A DNA stretch of 64,000 bases from positions 11,492,695-11,556,694 of the forward strand of contig NC_065533.1 in assembly GCF_020184175.1 (NCBI RefSeq), read 5' to 3'. Shown one piece after another: positions 23,402-35,732 of the stretch (positions are counted from its first letter, which is position 1; each line of letters opens with the position of its first letter). Below the pieces are notes generated by a model. It was not told the DNA's origin and made no database searches. It saw only the letters and a program-made list of their open reading frames with translations. The position numbers and the translations under genes are program-made. Source of the stretch: Aphis gossypii (taxonomy: Eukaryota > Arthropoda > Insecta > Hemiptera > Aphididae).

Positions 23402-24268
23402 ATGCCATACAGACCGATAAATAAATGTTTACCAGTGACGGTGGATATACGTTTGCAGCATAGATACTCAGATATTGGAACGGATCTTTCGCGTTGTACA
23501 CATTTTAATAAAATAGAAGTGCTGCGATTACTGCAGTTGCATTACATGCTAACAAAAGAAAATACAGTACCTATGGATAAGTTTCAATTCATACAATTTA
23601 TGGACATTTTTCTAGGACTAAGAAACGTAGATGCCATAGATAAAATATTTTTACTTAGTTGCGAAACAAACAAAGAACTAACTGGGCCTGAGTTTGTCAA
23701 GGTATTATCAATGGTGTTAAAAGGAACACTACCCGACTTGATAAACTTTTGCTTTGAAGTTTACACGGAGATGGTCAGATCACCTAAATACATTAAAAAA
23801 GAGGACGTGTTACTGATGGCCAAAAGAAATAGCATGAAGATGTGTAAGTTAATGAATATGGAGGAGTACGATCAAAGTTTCGTGGATTTCGTTATGGCTG
23901 AGTTGGACAAGGATCGTGATAGTAGAATATCACTGGAAGACTATCGAAACGCTGTGCACGAAAATGTCGCCTGGTTACAGTTTTTGGGGCAAATTCTTCC
24001 ATCGTCTTCCAGAAAAGAAGCATTTATGAAATTATTTACAAATCGACCATATATTAATAATATACAGACTACAGCGGCAGCGATGACTCGAAAAAACAGG
24101 GAGAGTACTGCAAGAATGAAATCAACAGCTAGCCAAATCGATATCGCTAGTAGTACATCATTTTCCAGCGATTCAACTGGTTTGATGATTAACCGTGGCA
24201 CTCCTCAAGGTACAATGAGCAGAAGAAATCTAGCAGTATCGGATGGAAACTATTTAACATTATTTTAA
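23402..24268 (+). CDS. CLXN: Calaxin/EFCAB1-like EF-hand protein
   Basis: This 288-residue protein starts MPYRPINKCLPV; the ATG is the first after the acceptor at 23397. It matches the calaxin (EFCAB1) family along its length. CTHFNKIEVLRLL (about residues 32-44) is the family's N-terminal signature, LINFCFEVY (113-121) the central one, and AELDKDRDSRISLEDYRNAV (167-186) the third EF-hand. That loop (Asp169 to Asp180) keeps acidic ligands at positions 1, 3, 5 and 12, with Ser instead of Gly at position 6. The two earlier EF-hand positions (LLSCETNKELTGPEF and the 115-135 region) have lost the DxDxDG pattern, so probably only one calcium site remains. Calaxin binds outer-arm dynein in cilia and flagella; in an aphid the likely site is sperm or sensory-neuron axonemes (inference). 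About 70 extra C-terminal residues are Ser/Thr-rich and disordered-looking. The CDS has no intron. Confidence 0.88.
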   Translation: MPYRPINKCLPVTVDIRLQHRYSDIGTDLSRCTHFNKIEVLRLLQLHYMLTKENTVPMDKFQFIQFMDIFLGLRNVDAIDKIFLLSCETNKELTGPEFVKVLSMVLKGTLPDLINFCFEVYTEMVRSPKYIKKEDVLLMAKRNSMKMCKLMNMEEYDQSFVDFVMAELDKDRDSRISLEDYRNAVHENVAWLQFLGQILPSSSRKEAFMKLFTNRPYINNIQTTAAAMTRKNRESTARMKSTASQIDIASSTSFSSDSTGLMINRGTPQGTMSRRNLAVSDGNYLTLF

Positions 24269-24291
24269 CAAATTACTGATTTTTGGTAAAT

Positions 24292-24799
24292 ATTATATCA
24301 CACCAAAAACACTTGGTTATAACTCCGTGTAAAAAAAGCTAAGCTAAAAAAAATTATGTATATAGTAATGATTAAATCTTTAAGAAACGTGATATAATAT
24401 GGGAATTAAAAAAAAATGGCATTTTATAATATTATTAAAAACACCTGTGACGACAAATAAGATCAACTGTATAAAGTTAAATACTTAGTCAAAATATTGT
24501 TTAACTACTTTAGGTACAGGACGTATAAGTATACTTAAATAAGTAACCACTATAGTATTTTTTGTAATTAATAATTTATAAGCAATATGTTGACTAAGTA
24601 TATAACTTTATACAATTTATCTTATTTTTCGTCGTAGGTGTTTTTAATATTATAGAATGACATTTTACTTAGTTTCCATATTACATCACGTTTTTTTAAA
24701 GATTTAATTAATTACTATATCTATATATTTTTTTTAGCTTAGCTTTTTTTACATGGAGTTATTATCAAGTGTTTTTGCCGTTTTTTTTTTTGTGTGATA
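24292..24799. repeat. Long hairpin-forming inverted repeat (foldback/MITE-like)
   Basis: The left arm (about 24292-24500) and right arm (about 24581-24799) are imperfect reverse complements. Matching words are ACACTTGGTTATAACTCC / GGAGTTATTATCAAGTGT, AAAAAGCTAAGCTAAAAA / TTTTTAGCTTAGCTTTTT, AAACACCTGTGACGAC / GTCGTAGGTGTTT, and ACTTAGTCAA / TTGACTAAGT. The loop is about 80 bases. It is non-coding, starts 24 bases after the calaxin-like stop codon, and so probably lies in that gene's 3' UTR or just beyond. Confidence 0.85.
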
Positions 24800-24951
24800 T
24801 CAGCTATTTATTTTATAAAATAAGCCACGATTTTACTTGACTGTATATAACAATAATAATATAAATCCAGCAAGCATCGTTGGCTAAATATTATATATAT
24901 TATTTTTTATTTATTTATATTTTTTCCCCCATCGCAATCACCACCGTCGTG

Positions 24952-25059
24952 ATGAAAGTAGTGGGGATGGATAAGCGGCGGATTGGAAGACATATAATAT
25001 ATTTCTTCCCTTGCACAAAATCGGTCTTAAAAGTAGGTACTTTTGGTTATAACTTATAA
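24952..25059 (+). CDS. Small ORF, 35 codons, unrecognised
   Basis: ATG to TAA in a local patch of higher GC (CCACCGTCGTGATGAAAG). The product begins MKVVGMDKRRIGRH and is basic with a short hydrophobic middle. A second open stretch without an ATG follows at 25043-25261 (includes SDQFICKFLCSHLKNN). Both could be decayed parts of one element; no family was recognised. Confidence 0.2.
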   Translation: MKVVGMDKRRIGRHIIYFFPCTKSVLKVGTFGYNL

Positions 25060-25261
25060 ACCATCTGACCAATTTATTTGCAAGTTTCTCTGTTCCCATC
25101 TGAAAAACAATATTTCTGATCGATTGATACCTTCATACGACTTTATATGTTCAGCCGTTTGCCCTGTAGAGATGGTCAATGGATTAACAATAATTATCAC
25201 GGTATTTCAATGGTACAACTCGGTTTCCACGTTAGTGGCTACTAGCTATTTTTTTACTTAG

Positions 25262-26660
25262 CTTCGAGTCATTACCGTCGCGCTGGTTAAATAACAAATA
25301 TACATTTTTTTCTACTATAGACCATTCTTTACTCTGGAAGTCTGGAAATGTATAAAGTCTATTTACAATTTTGATTAGATTAAAGTTAGTTAACGTAATC
25401 TACTTCGATCTAATGTTATCAAATTTTTATCTTAAATATATAAAAATAATGTCATATAAATAAAATAATCATCTATAAGAATATAATATTTTTTTTACCA
25501 CATTTTTTTTTTTTTATTTTTGAAGAAGAAGAATTCAATTTTGATTACTGAATACAAATGATAAGTCTCATAAATTACTTATTATAAAGAATTGTTCCGT
25601 AATAAAAAGAAAGATTATGTTTATCGTTTTATATTGATATATAAATGTGTGTATGTACGTGAAAAAATCTGAAACTGATAATATTCATATTAATTTATAT
25701 TTTTTCCTATGATAAATTAATAAACAAATACAATACTTACTGGAATGAGGTCAAAGTGTACGTTTCGTTCAGATTATCGTCACACAACACACACGCTTGT
25801 CGTGACTAAAATAATGATTTATGGTCCTTCTAATGCTAATAATTGAACCGATCCAAGTCGAATTCCGTTATTTCAATTATTGTTAATCTCATATTATTAT
25901 TCAATGTTCAAATGTCAATATAACTATATTATATATCATACACGTATTTTTATATTTACATACAGTATTTGTATGATTGCAAACCTTTTCTTAAACTAAA
26001 ATAGTTATGATTGAGTCTTTTGCCAAAAAGTCAAATTAACAATTTTATTTTCTTACGCATTTGTTTATTAGTCGTGTCATATCTGTCTATATTAGTGCAA
26101 AGTTCATAGAATAGGTCTGTGACAATTGACTATAATATGATATTTATATACCTGTAATATGCAAATAGCTAATTAAATACGTTGTAAAATATAAACTAAT
26201 GAAATAAACAATTCTATAATATTACCAATGAATATAATATTATACACTATGTATGTTTTTATTGAACTACATCGCACGAAATATTTTGTAATAATATTAT
26301 ATAAGCACAATATCCGCACCCGTATTAATAAATAATATATTAATATCAAATATGATATTATTATGCTCTACGTGCATTAATACGTTATAGGTATACGTAG
26401 TTAGATAAAAACGCTCGCCCTGACCGATAATAGTAATCACTCGAATACACGATAGATGTTACGAAAGATATAGAATAGTAATACGTTTGGGACCAATCGT
26501 TAAGTTAGGTTATATCGTATAATGATGACGCCTATTGTGTTTATCGGTTTGCGTGTTGCACTGCAATTCGACGATGCACTATGCATTTGTATAATACCAG
26601 CACGAATTTATTTATGTTAACTTCTGAACTACGTGGAAACCAATTTAAACAAAAAATATA
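25262..26660. other. AT-rich stretch without a gene
   Basis: T-rich tracts near 25490-25520; no gene or repeat was recognised. Confidence 0.5.
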
Positions 26661-26664
26661 ATAA

Positions 26665-27012
26665 CTATACTATCTGATCTCGTGCACTTCATTGTCCGTT
26701 AAAAATGCCAATTGAAACTAATAATATGATTCAAACTTTGTTTAATTTTTTATTTAATATTTGGTTTAACGATGTTTAAAGCTGAAACATTTTCACTGAC
26801 CATTTAAAATCCCAAAAAACATGGGCAATCACCACTTTAAAATGCAAATTTTGTAAAATGTTTTCTTATTGCACACTAAATTTTTGGTACGAATGAACCA
26901 TGGTAATTTCAAGCCTCCATCTATCATTATTCAGGTTCTACGTTAGCCAGTCAGTGAGTTAGTCAGGTTATATTATAGCCATTCCGCTTGGCTTTGCCCG
27001 TGAGATTCTCTT
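26665..27012 (+). repeat. Left inverted arm
   Basis: Reverse complement of 29540-29880 with many substitutions and short indels. Immediately inside, 27013-27380 has further repeat-like GC-rich text (GGCTTTGCCCGTGAGATTCT; CCTACCGGGGGTGGAGG) not found in the right arm. Confidence 0.75.
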
Positions 27013-27539
27013 ACAATTATGCAAGTACCCGGTAGGAAACCCACCTTTGGTGGATTGCGGGCCCCGCAAGATACGTAAGTTTATAATTTCTAATCCTTAA
27101 GTTTCAAAGTTATAATAATTTTTTTTTGTACTACGGTGGATTAGATACAATAATGTGCCATCTCATGTTTTTTTTATATACCTAGTTGGTATAACAACCT
27201 GACTTATGTATTCACACGTTCACCACTTAATTATTATTAAAAACCAATAACAACCATTTATAAACAAAAATGTCCATCGTAAATCTCAAAATTCCTGTTT
27301 TTTGGGCCTACCGGGGGTGGAGGTAAGAGGTAGCTATTGCGATAGAAACCTTCTCCGCGATATACTCTTTCGTTAAAAAAAAAATTTAATTAAGAATATC
27401 TGATAAGTAGTTACCCCGAACAAAGATTTTCATTTCACATCTATATAGTTAGATAGATATAGATTATAGCTTATCGATAACGTGATGCATAATATATGAT
27501 AATATATTATGCACTTTGTAGCGTGTGTTTGTGCAGACA

Positions 27540-27954
27540 TACGGCTGAGCGTTTGAGTGGTTTCTCGGTTTTAGTGTACATCCCGCGACATCTAGTTAGA
27601 CGGACCTAACCTACCCGTTGGAAAACTATGGAAACAACCACCACCGATCGACTTGTATTCAGGAAAATTCGAAGAGTTTTGTCGCCAGAGACCAGAGAGC
27701 GTCGTTGACGACGACTTTTGCTCAACGTAACTAAACGGCCGGCGCCATCAGCCGGTCGGGTAGAACACTATATTATTATGTAACGGTGTCGGCGGGAAGC
27801 CGCTAGATCCCGTGATGACGACGGTATTTCATAATATATAAAATGGACGGTTGTATAATAAGAGTTTCGTCGATGCGTTCCAAACACATTTCTAACGCAC
27901 TTCGTTGTTAAGTAATAACGCGGGTACGACTTTTTTTCGACCTTATTTTCAATC
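27540..27954 (+). promoter_or_regulatory. CpG-rich block with splice donor (possible first exon)
   Basis: This GC- and CpG-rich segment inside AT-rich DNA ends at TTTTCAATC then GTGAGTTTT, a good plus-strand 5' splice site (GT at 27955). It contains a 26-codon ATG frame (27628-27708, starting METTTTDRL, basic) and a shorter ATG frame near 27842, both ending before the donor. It therefore reads like a 5' UTR exon with upstream ORFs. GGCCGGCGCCATCAGCCGG near 27738 is palindromic. Confidence 0.35.
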
Positions 27955-28686
27955 GTGAGTTTTTATGGTGTCATAAACACTAATGTATATAATATACATA
28001 ATATTATTTTATGAATATTGAATTTTGTTTCTCGGAAAAAATGACACCATACCACATTATTTGGACAACTATGCTGTTTGGTCATTGTATAGGTATTATG
28101 GCACCTACGAACATGTGTGTCGTTTCTAAGGACTACTATGTATGTGTTCACGTTATGGACACGATTTTTATTCGTGTGAGTAATAAAATTGTAGTTAATG
28201 TGTGGTGTGTGTGTGTGCGCTCACGAAAAATTAGTACGCAGAGGACATGAGTAACAGCATAACAGCAGTAAATCAAAATATCTATTCTAATATTTAAATT
28301 AATTCAAGAACGCGAAATGTCTATATTTTTATAACAACTGATAAAAATGTAGCCATCAATTCATAGGATATGATACTTTTCAGTGGTTGGAGATTTTTCT
28401 TTTAGCAGCATTATTTTAATGTTAATAAGAAATTATTGATGAATTTCATTCGTTATTAATAAATAATTAATAATTGAAATGTATTGTCTTTTGCATGCAA
28501 AACAAGCTCCAACCTACACAACAAAATCATCAAAATAAGTTTACAATCGGATTTCAGGAAATGTCTTTATTTTGGTCAGGAAGGTTGCTTTGATCAAAAA
28601 TAATTAGTACCTATACAAATTTATGAATAATATAATGTTTATAATATTTTGAATTAATATTATGATACAGAATTACTTTCATTTAC

Positions 28687-28821
28687 CGACCAAGCCGTAA
28701 CTTTCGTCATACATATAATTTTCGTATTCCTTTATATTTTGAAATTTGTTACCAAAGGAATTGTTCCCTTCTCTTGTCAGGATTATGTGGATGGCTAATG
28801 GATAATGATCCGTCTTTTTCT
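28687..28821 (-). CDS. Internal coding exon, unrecognised protein
   Basis: The minus-strand segment is bounded by an acceptor (AATAACTACAG, exon starts 28821) and a donor (GGTCG then GTAAATG, exon ends 28687). The 135-base exon is fully open in one frame, phase 1 at both ends, so its length is a multiple of three. The 44 codons read like real protein: KKTDHYPLAIHIILTREGNN, then SFGNKFQNIKEYENYMYDES, then YGLV. It is hydrophilic with no low complexity. No family was recognised and no neighbouring exon could be fixed; a weak candidate continuation lies at about 28540 on the same strand. It lies inside the inverted-arm segment, so it may be transposon-encoded or captured. Confidence 0.45.
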
Positions 28822-29539
28822 CTGTAGTTATTTTTATATCATATTATATATTTGCGTTCCTAAACTCAGTGTGTTATTGAAATTATTGTATTTTCATTTT
28901 TATTCGTGACTCGGTCTAATATATTATGTATTATTATTTATAAAGCCTCTATAATTAGGCTACTGCTTGTATTAATTTAGTATATACCAAGAACATATAG
29001 GAAAAAATCTAAATAAATAAAATCATTACTTACATGAGTTAGGTTAGGTTAACTAGAATCAGTGGAAATAGTATAAAATGTACACGATAGGATCTATCCC
29101 GCTAATACAAGTAGTTTTAAAACGATCTATTTATTCCCGTCATTCAACTTATTTTAATTTGGTTGCTCCTTCATTTTATTAATTAATTAAACATATATTT
29201 ATATTTGACTGAATTATTTAATATAATGAAATATTTTTTCTTTGTTATGTATGATAATACAAATTTTTAATATATATAATATAATACATGTAGTAAATAA
29301 AATAGTATAAAAATCTCTATTTACGAAAGTGTCCTCCTGATTCATAATCAACTTGAGTTATCAACTTGAAATTTTAAAGATAGATTAATATTATAATTTC
29401 ACCATGCACTAAGAAAGGACTTTTCAACATTTCGAATTTAAGGGGTTGAAATCGGTAAAAATAAATTTTTACGTGAAAAATTGTGAAAAATATCATGTGT
29501 TTATATAATTAACTACCTAATTATAAATGTACTGCTGAC

Positions 29540-29880
29540 ATAATCTTATAACCCTTAAGAGAAATACCAAGTGGAATGGCTATAATATAGCCTAACTAAC
29601 TCAATGACTGATAAACGTAGAGCCTGAACAATAATAGATCGAGGACGGTACATTCGTACCACAAATTTAAGAAAGAAAGCAATAAGAAACCATTTTACAA
29701 AATTCGCATTTTAAAGTGGTGCTTGCACAAGTTTTTGAGTTTCAAAATGGTCAATGAAAATGATTATGTTTTGAACACCACTAAACCAAATTTTAAATAA
29801 CAAATCAGAAAACGTTTGAATCATATAATAGACTTGGCATTTTTAACGGAAAACAATATACTATAGGGTCAGCTAGTATA
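29540..29880 (-). repeat. Right inverted arm
   Basis: Reverse complement of 26665-27012. It ends with GGGTCAGCTAGTATA at the outer side, resembling the outer start TATACTATCTGA of the left arm read in reverse. Confidence 0.75.
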
Positions 29881-30135
29881 TTTATAATTTTAAAAAAAAT
29901 AATAATAAATCAGCTATTGATCATCTAAATATTAAAAAAAAAAAATGTAATAATCAATATAATATTATTGGTTTAAACAATACGAGTAATGAATATAAAA
30001 TGAAAATTATTTTAAGAATTTAGAATAATTGTTTATTTATTTCCAAGCTATAACAGAATAACAAAATCGATTTTGTCTAAGTTTATATTTTTCCATATTT
30101 GTATTTTTTTATTTTCCTGGTGATTATTAAAAATA

Positions 30136-30220
30136 CTAGGAAGACATTTTTAAAATACTTTCTAAATCTATTTTCTCACCAGAAGTCATCTTTAAAGCTA
30201 AAAATTCAATCACCATCTGG
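30136..30220 (-). CDS. Possible terminal exon, unrecognised
   Basis: A minus-strand acceptor-like TTTTATACTTTTATAG (exon from 30220) is followed by 27 open codons ending TAG at 30136. The product reads QMVIEFLALKMTSGEKIDLE then SILKMSS. It looks like the C-terminus of a protein. There is no upstream partner, and the frame reaches a stop a few codons before the acceptor, as expected for an exon. Confidence 0.25.
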
Positions 30221-33200
30221 CTATAAAAGTATAAAATATTATTTCACATAATATGATTATTTTAAATATATGAAATGCAAACAAGTAATTTTTTTTATAC
30301 ATCTTTATTAAAATAGTTTTTTACATTTTAGGCATGAAAAACAATAATTCAAAATAGAGTTATTTAAACTTAGAAATTATGTTAAATATTTTTTGAACTC
30401 TGTTAAATCTATGTATTTTCGTTAAATAATGAAATGTCTGGTTGAATTGATATAATCCTCTTGCAATATTTTCTATTTCTTTAAGACACATTATTTTATT
30501 ATAATGGTTTTTGAAAGTGGTCCATAAAGTTTTATGCTATCCATATGTATATTGTACATAAATGTACAATTATACCAGAAAATAACTATAACTATAATTA
30601 CTTTTATCGATCAGTCTCAGCAATAAAAAATACTTCTTAGCTGTTAAGTATTTAAACTCTTAGTATAATATAATGTCATTAAAACCATTTTAATTTATCG
30701 ATTTGATTGAATCTTAGAGTTTTATGTATAGTATATTATTATTTATTAGGTAGGTAGTTATAAAATCATATTAAATTGAATACAATTTACAGTAAAATGT
30801 ATTACATTATAGTATTATACAATAATATCTTTTGGAGTTCACACAGGCAATCAATTTTATAACTAAAATGTACTTTTTACACGAATATCGAAACTTCCTC
30901 ACTAAAACCTTTAGTAAAATGGCAACTTATTTCATATCAACGCAGTTTCCTAGTTATTATATTTATAACCGTGCAACGTTATAAAATAATAAGAATATAG
31001 AAGTTAAATTTTTAATGTTGAGTTTAGTATAACACTTTATAATATATTGTTGTAATAAAATAATGTACTTTCATAATAATTATTCATCATAATATAATTA
31101 CAATTTCGTTTCTTTATCAATTCATTAATATTTTCACGTTGTACTGTTTGTTATATAAAATCATTAGCATCAGTATTTTTAGATATGAATGGTTATAAAT
31201 TAATTTGAAATGATATATTACAATTTCCTTTACAAATATATTTGATCTTCTTAGTTTTATACAAATAATTTATCATTTGTGGGACCTTACATTTTAACCA
31301 TTTTATAATTATTAAGGTTTAAAAAAGAATGTACGTATATTTATTTTTGAGTAATTAGCCGTTTGAATTTCATTTTAATAATACAGTTATAATGTAATTT
31401 CTCTTGCTGAAAAATACTTAATTTTACAAAAATAAATATTTGTTTACACTTTAATCGAGTTTAATTACTAAACATAATATATATATTGTTATAAAATAAA
31501 CAGACAATATTTCAGTTTAACAAATTACTCTTTTCAATAAAATGGACATATTTATAAATTATCTTAAATATAATACAGTTATCATATAAAAAAATGCGTA
31601 AACGTTTATATTTGTGTTACATGAATGTAATGCGCTTAAACAGTATTTAAGTAAAGCATTTAAATCATGTTCTTATGTTTTAAAAGCAGCTTTCTATTCA
31701 TTATCATTTTATACCTCAAAGTAAAATCTAACCGTAAATTATAACATGCATATAAGCATAAAAATATACAGAAATTAATTAATAGGTACATAATATAGGT
31801 AATATATGACGCATCATAAATTTTATGAAATACAAATATATCGTGAATCACTTCGATGGTTGCATAAAATTGACAGACTGTTTTGTAATTATAGATTTCT
31901 TAAGTGGAAACGCGCTTTTAAACATTGTTTTATTACTTAAGTGAATAATAATAAGTTTTATTTTTATAAATTACCGTGAAACAAAATCTCTACAAACACA
32001 TCACGTATTATCCCCCTACTGTTAATACTTATTGTATTTCAATGTAATAAATTAATAATTGATAGCACTGATAATTTATTATTACATAGTTCATAAATTT
32101 CTATAGTAACCATTTATTTACGATGTACGTGTACCACAAAACGTGTATGGTTGTTATAAAAATGTAAGAATTGTAAATTCACCGGTAACTGTTATCTGTT
32201 CTACTATACATTATAGGTATCAAGTGTACCTTATCATTGAGTATAGGTTGCTGAAACCGATGTGTGTAAAAATAAAACACGAACTTAATAAATATATTCA
32301 TTGTCTACGACAAAAACGAATCTGAGCAGAAACAGTAGACATTTTGGGTAACTATAGTTACAACAGAAAATTATTGCATTACGTTTATTAAAAAAAAAAA
32401 AATTAATTTCGACGCCCTCTCAATTATCTACATTCTACAAACTTGATCCCACTTTCTACCATAAACATCCTTTGAATTCGAAACAGTGTTTCTATAGGTG
32501 AGAGTGTCTTCGTAAAAATAAAACTGATCATTGTAAAACAAATACAAGTAATACATTCGTCGATTAGTTTAGAAACTAAAATATATATCATAATAATATA
32601 ATATAATATGTATTACACGGCATTGTGTATAGGCAAAACAGGTACAAGACTGTGTTGAAAACCAACATTTTGCATCACACTTTTCAATATTCGTAAATAA
32701 TTTAACATAATATTACATTATGTAATAATATGCATTATGTATTTTAACTCACAGACAAAGTAATAATTGGTTAATTGCCCATCATGTTTATTTAAGTAAT
32801 GAAACAAAATAAACGGTGAGTTTATTGAGCAACTCGTCTCTTGTAAAACTATCCAAATAATAATAATTGTTATTAATCATTATTGATAACCTTTATATAA
32901 TTTGGATAATATGGACATAAGATTTTTCTGATTTATAGAAAAAAAAAAAAAAAAAAATTGAATTACACGATGACGTTATTATTAAAAGTAAATTTTATGG
33001 ACAAAAGGCTGTTTGTTTTATAAAGTAATAAACAATTTCGTGAAATAGATTATTTATAAGTAAGTAATAAGTATTATACACTACTTTGTTAAATTTATAC
33101 AAAGTTAACATTTTAAAAATATTTGCTGCAAGTACATAAAAGTTTCATTATGACCCTTGAAAAATCATAGTTATCCCGAAGAGTATTATTTTATAACTTT

Positions 33201-35730
33201 AAATTCAAAAGTAGAAGCATGTGTTTAACAATAATGCAATTTTTTTTAAATTTATATTTAAACAATTTTTTCAATTCTACTTCAAAACTTTTGTGTAGTG
33301 TTTAAAGTTTAGAAATCACAACTTGGCACTTTGTTACAAAGGTTATTTCTTTTGGTTTTTTTTTTTTTTTTTGAAAAACTAACTAAACATGATTGTGATA
33401 CATCGCAGGATATAATATTTTATTATATTTGTGGGATGTCGTAATAATATTCTGCTTTATCAAATTTCCGTCATAAATGTACCAGCGATGTGATTTTTAC
33501 AAAGATCATATTGCATCATATCTTTATAATATTACTATATATTTAGAGACCATTAAAAGATTACACATCATATAACATGATCTCATAAATGTCTAACATC
33601 TTCTCAATAACTTCACTGAATAAGAAACCGGTAACACACTCTTTGTGTTAAATTATGAAATGACGACTGCGATATACGTAGGTACATTTGTATAATAAAA
33701 TAATAATAATTCATATATTTATAAATACTTTATGAATAATAAACATATTCATATTTACTTACGTCTTTAATTTCAATATATTGACTGAATTAAAGACAAA
33801 TTTAGGATTTAGCTTGACGTGCTTCAGAGTCAAAAAATTATTTTCATGCAACTGTGTATCAAATAGAATACTTTATAGCATTCATAGTATTTTATCAGAT
33901 GAAAAATATAATTAAATTACGTATTAGACTTTTTAAATTATACTTATACTAATATATGTATACCTACATACATATTAATATATCATAAACGCCTTTTAAA
34001 TAACTTATTTTTATTATTTTTTTAAATTCTTTATGATATTATAATATAATATGTTTTTATCCATAATTCTCTCATACAATTTTTATTTTTTTTAGTATAG
34101 AATTAATTCTATAACTAAATATTAATTTCTATTTTCATCAATAGTATTGCATCATGAATAAATTAACTTATAAATAAATTTAATGAAAATTATTAAATTG
34201 TTTACAATTTGTATATAGGCACATTATACCTTTACTATAACACTCTATGTATACAAAGCAATATTATATAATATTATAAACATATTAACATAATTGCGTG
34301 CTTTTTAATGAATAAATAAAATAAATAAATATATATATATACAAAACAGAATATTTGATACATTTTAAGTGAACAATTATTTTACATTATATAAGTTTTC
34401 AACTTTTTCAACTTTTAAACCATTTAACGCTTCTAATAATTGCCTAATTTATAATAAATTATAGTTATTAAAATTTGATGCATAAATTAATTAATATTTT
34501 TGATTACTTACGAGTTAAGTTACTATGGAAACATAATATAATATTGTTAGCTCAATTTATTATCATTATTATAATATTGTTCAATACATTTTTATATTGC
34601 CGTAATTGATTCAGCTGATGTAATTTAGATATCGTTATGTGTTTTCATTATATTATGTTACCAATATAATCATCAATTAAAAGTATGACCACATATTCTA
34701 TAATAACTATATTTGTATACATGTATTTGCTATTAAAATAAAGTTAATAATTTTTATAAACATTTATTTTATTACAATATAATATTATTACCATGCTTTT
34801 TCTTTACTTGGAATAGTTCGATCCGGGTTGTATAACAATATTAAGATAATAAATTAAAAATGATTAAAACATAATAGAATTATAAAAGTTTCAGTTTGAA
34901 ATTAAATAATCTTATAATATAATAATCTACAATTGAGTTTTAATGTTAGAAACATGTTAAACACTGTTAAACTTACCTACTTCTTTCCACTCTTCTTTCC
35001 GCTTTAAAATATTAACTTCCTTTTTTGTTTTACATATACGAATTATGTACATTTGAAAAGTTTGATATGCTAATGGTGTAACAGCTTATATCAAATATCA
35101 AAAACAAACTGATTTACAACACATTTCCATCAACTACTTTAGAGGAATTCCCAATGTTAAAACACGCAGTAAGTCTACATATAACCATAAAAATATACTG
35201 AAATATAAATAAAGTATATTTAAAAAATATTGCAACATATCAATTAATGGTTATACACTCATAATAATTATAATCGGAAACAGTATCATTTAAAAGGTAA
35301 TAATAATATCGATTATAAACGTTAATTATTATTAATAATAAGTATTTTTTATTATTAATTTTAACTTTTAAGTAAAATAGCTATAACATAGCTTTATTTT
35401 GTATTCCGAGCGATGCAATTTGAATCGGTTTTACAATGGTGTAAGTGTGTTTTTTCTTATGTACCCAAAGACAAAAATAGTTTTAAAGAAGAAAAATTCA
35501 TTTTTTTAAAATATTGAATCAATTTTTCTTTTTTTTTAATTAGTAACCGATTTGTAATAATTTGTAACGGCAATATCAGAATTTTTAACCAAGTCTTCAC
35601 CACTATATAAATGTTTACTCATAAGAGATGATCAGCTGAGAGCATCGAATTCAAAATTTTAATTTCAAACAAAACTAGATACCTTACTATGTAATTTGTC
35701 ATTTTTTAATAATTTTAAATTAAAATGTTG
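30221..35730. other. Long AT-rich gene desert
   Basis: No gene was recognised. It contains an A19 run (32939-32957), a family A end fragment near 32520-32585 (ACATTCGTCGATTAGTTTAG, minus orientation) preceded by a GC-richer patch at 32400-32510, and many poly-T tracts. Confidence 0.55.
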
Positions 35731-35732
35731 TT

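Larger units (their letters stand above)
26665..29880. mobile_element. 3.2-kb segment bounded by ~340-bp inverted arms
   Basis: 26665-27012 and 29540-29880 are reverse complements, for example TCCGTTAAAAATGCCAA / TTGGCATTTTTAACGGA, CACTTTAAAATGC / GCATTTTAAAGTG, GTTCTACGTTAG / ATAAACGTAGAG and TATAGCCATTCCGCTTGG / CCAAGTGGAATGGCTATA. The outer ends share TATACTA(T/G)CTGA. Such an arrangement is a foldback-type DNA transposon or two oppositely inserted copies of one repeat. The interior carries a CpG-rich promoter-like block (27540-27954) and a splice-bounded coding exon (28687-28821, minus), unusual cargo for a simple MITE. No transposase was recognised. Confidence 0.55.

Noticed and set aside
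23941..24201. Minus-strand ORF opposite the calaxin-like gene
   Set aside because: Shadow of the real plus-strand coding sequence.
28011..28250. 79-codon plus ORF downstream of the CpG-rich block
   Set aside because: It begins beyond the GTGAGT donor in what would be an intron, and its composition follows GTGT-rich sequence.
29036..29054. Two TTAGG-like units (GAGTTAGGTTAGGTTAAC) resembling insect telomere repeat
   Set aside because: Only two imperfect units; far too short for telomeric DNA.
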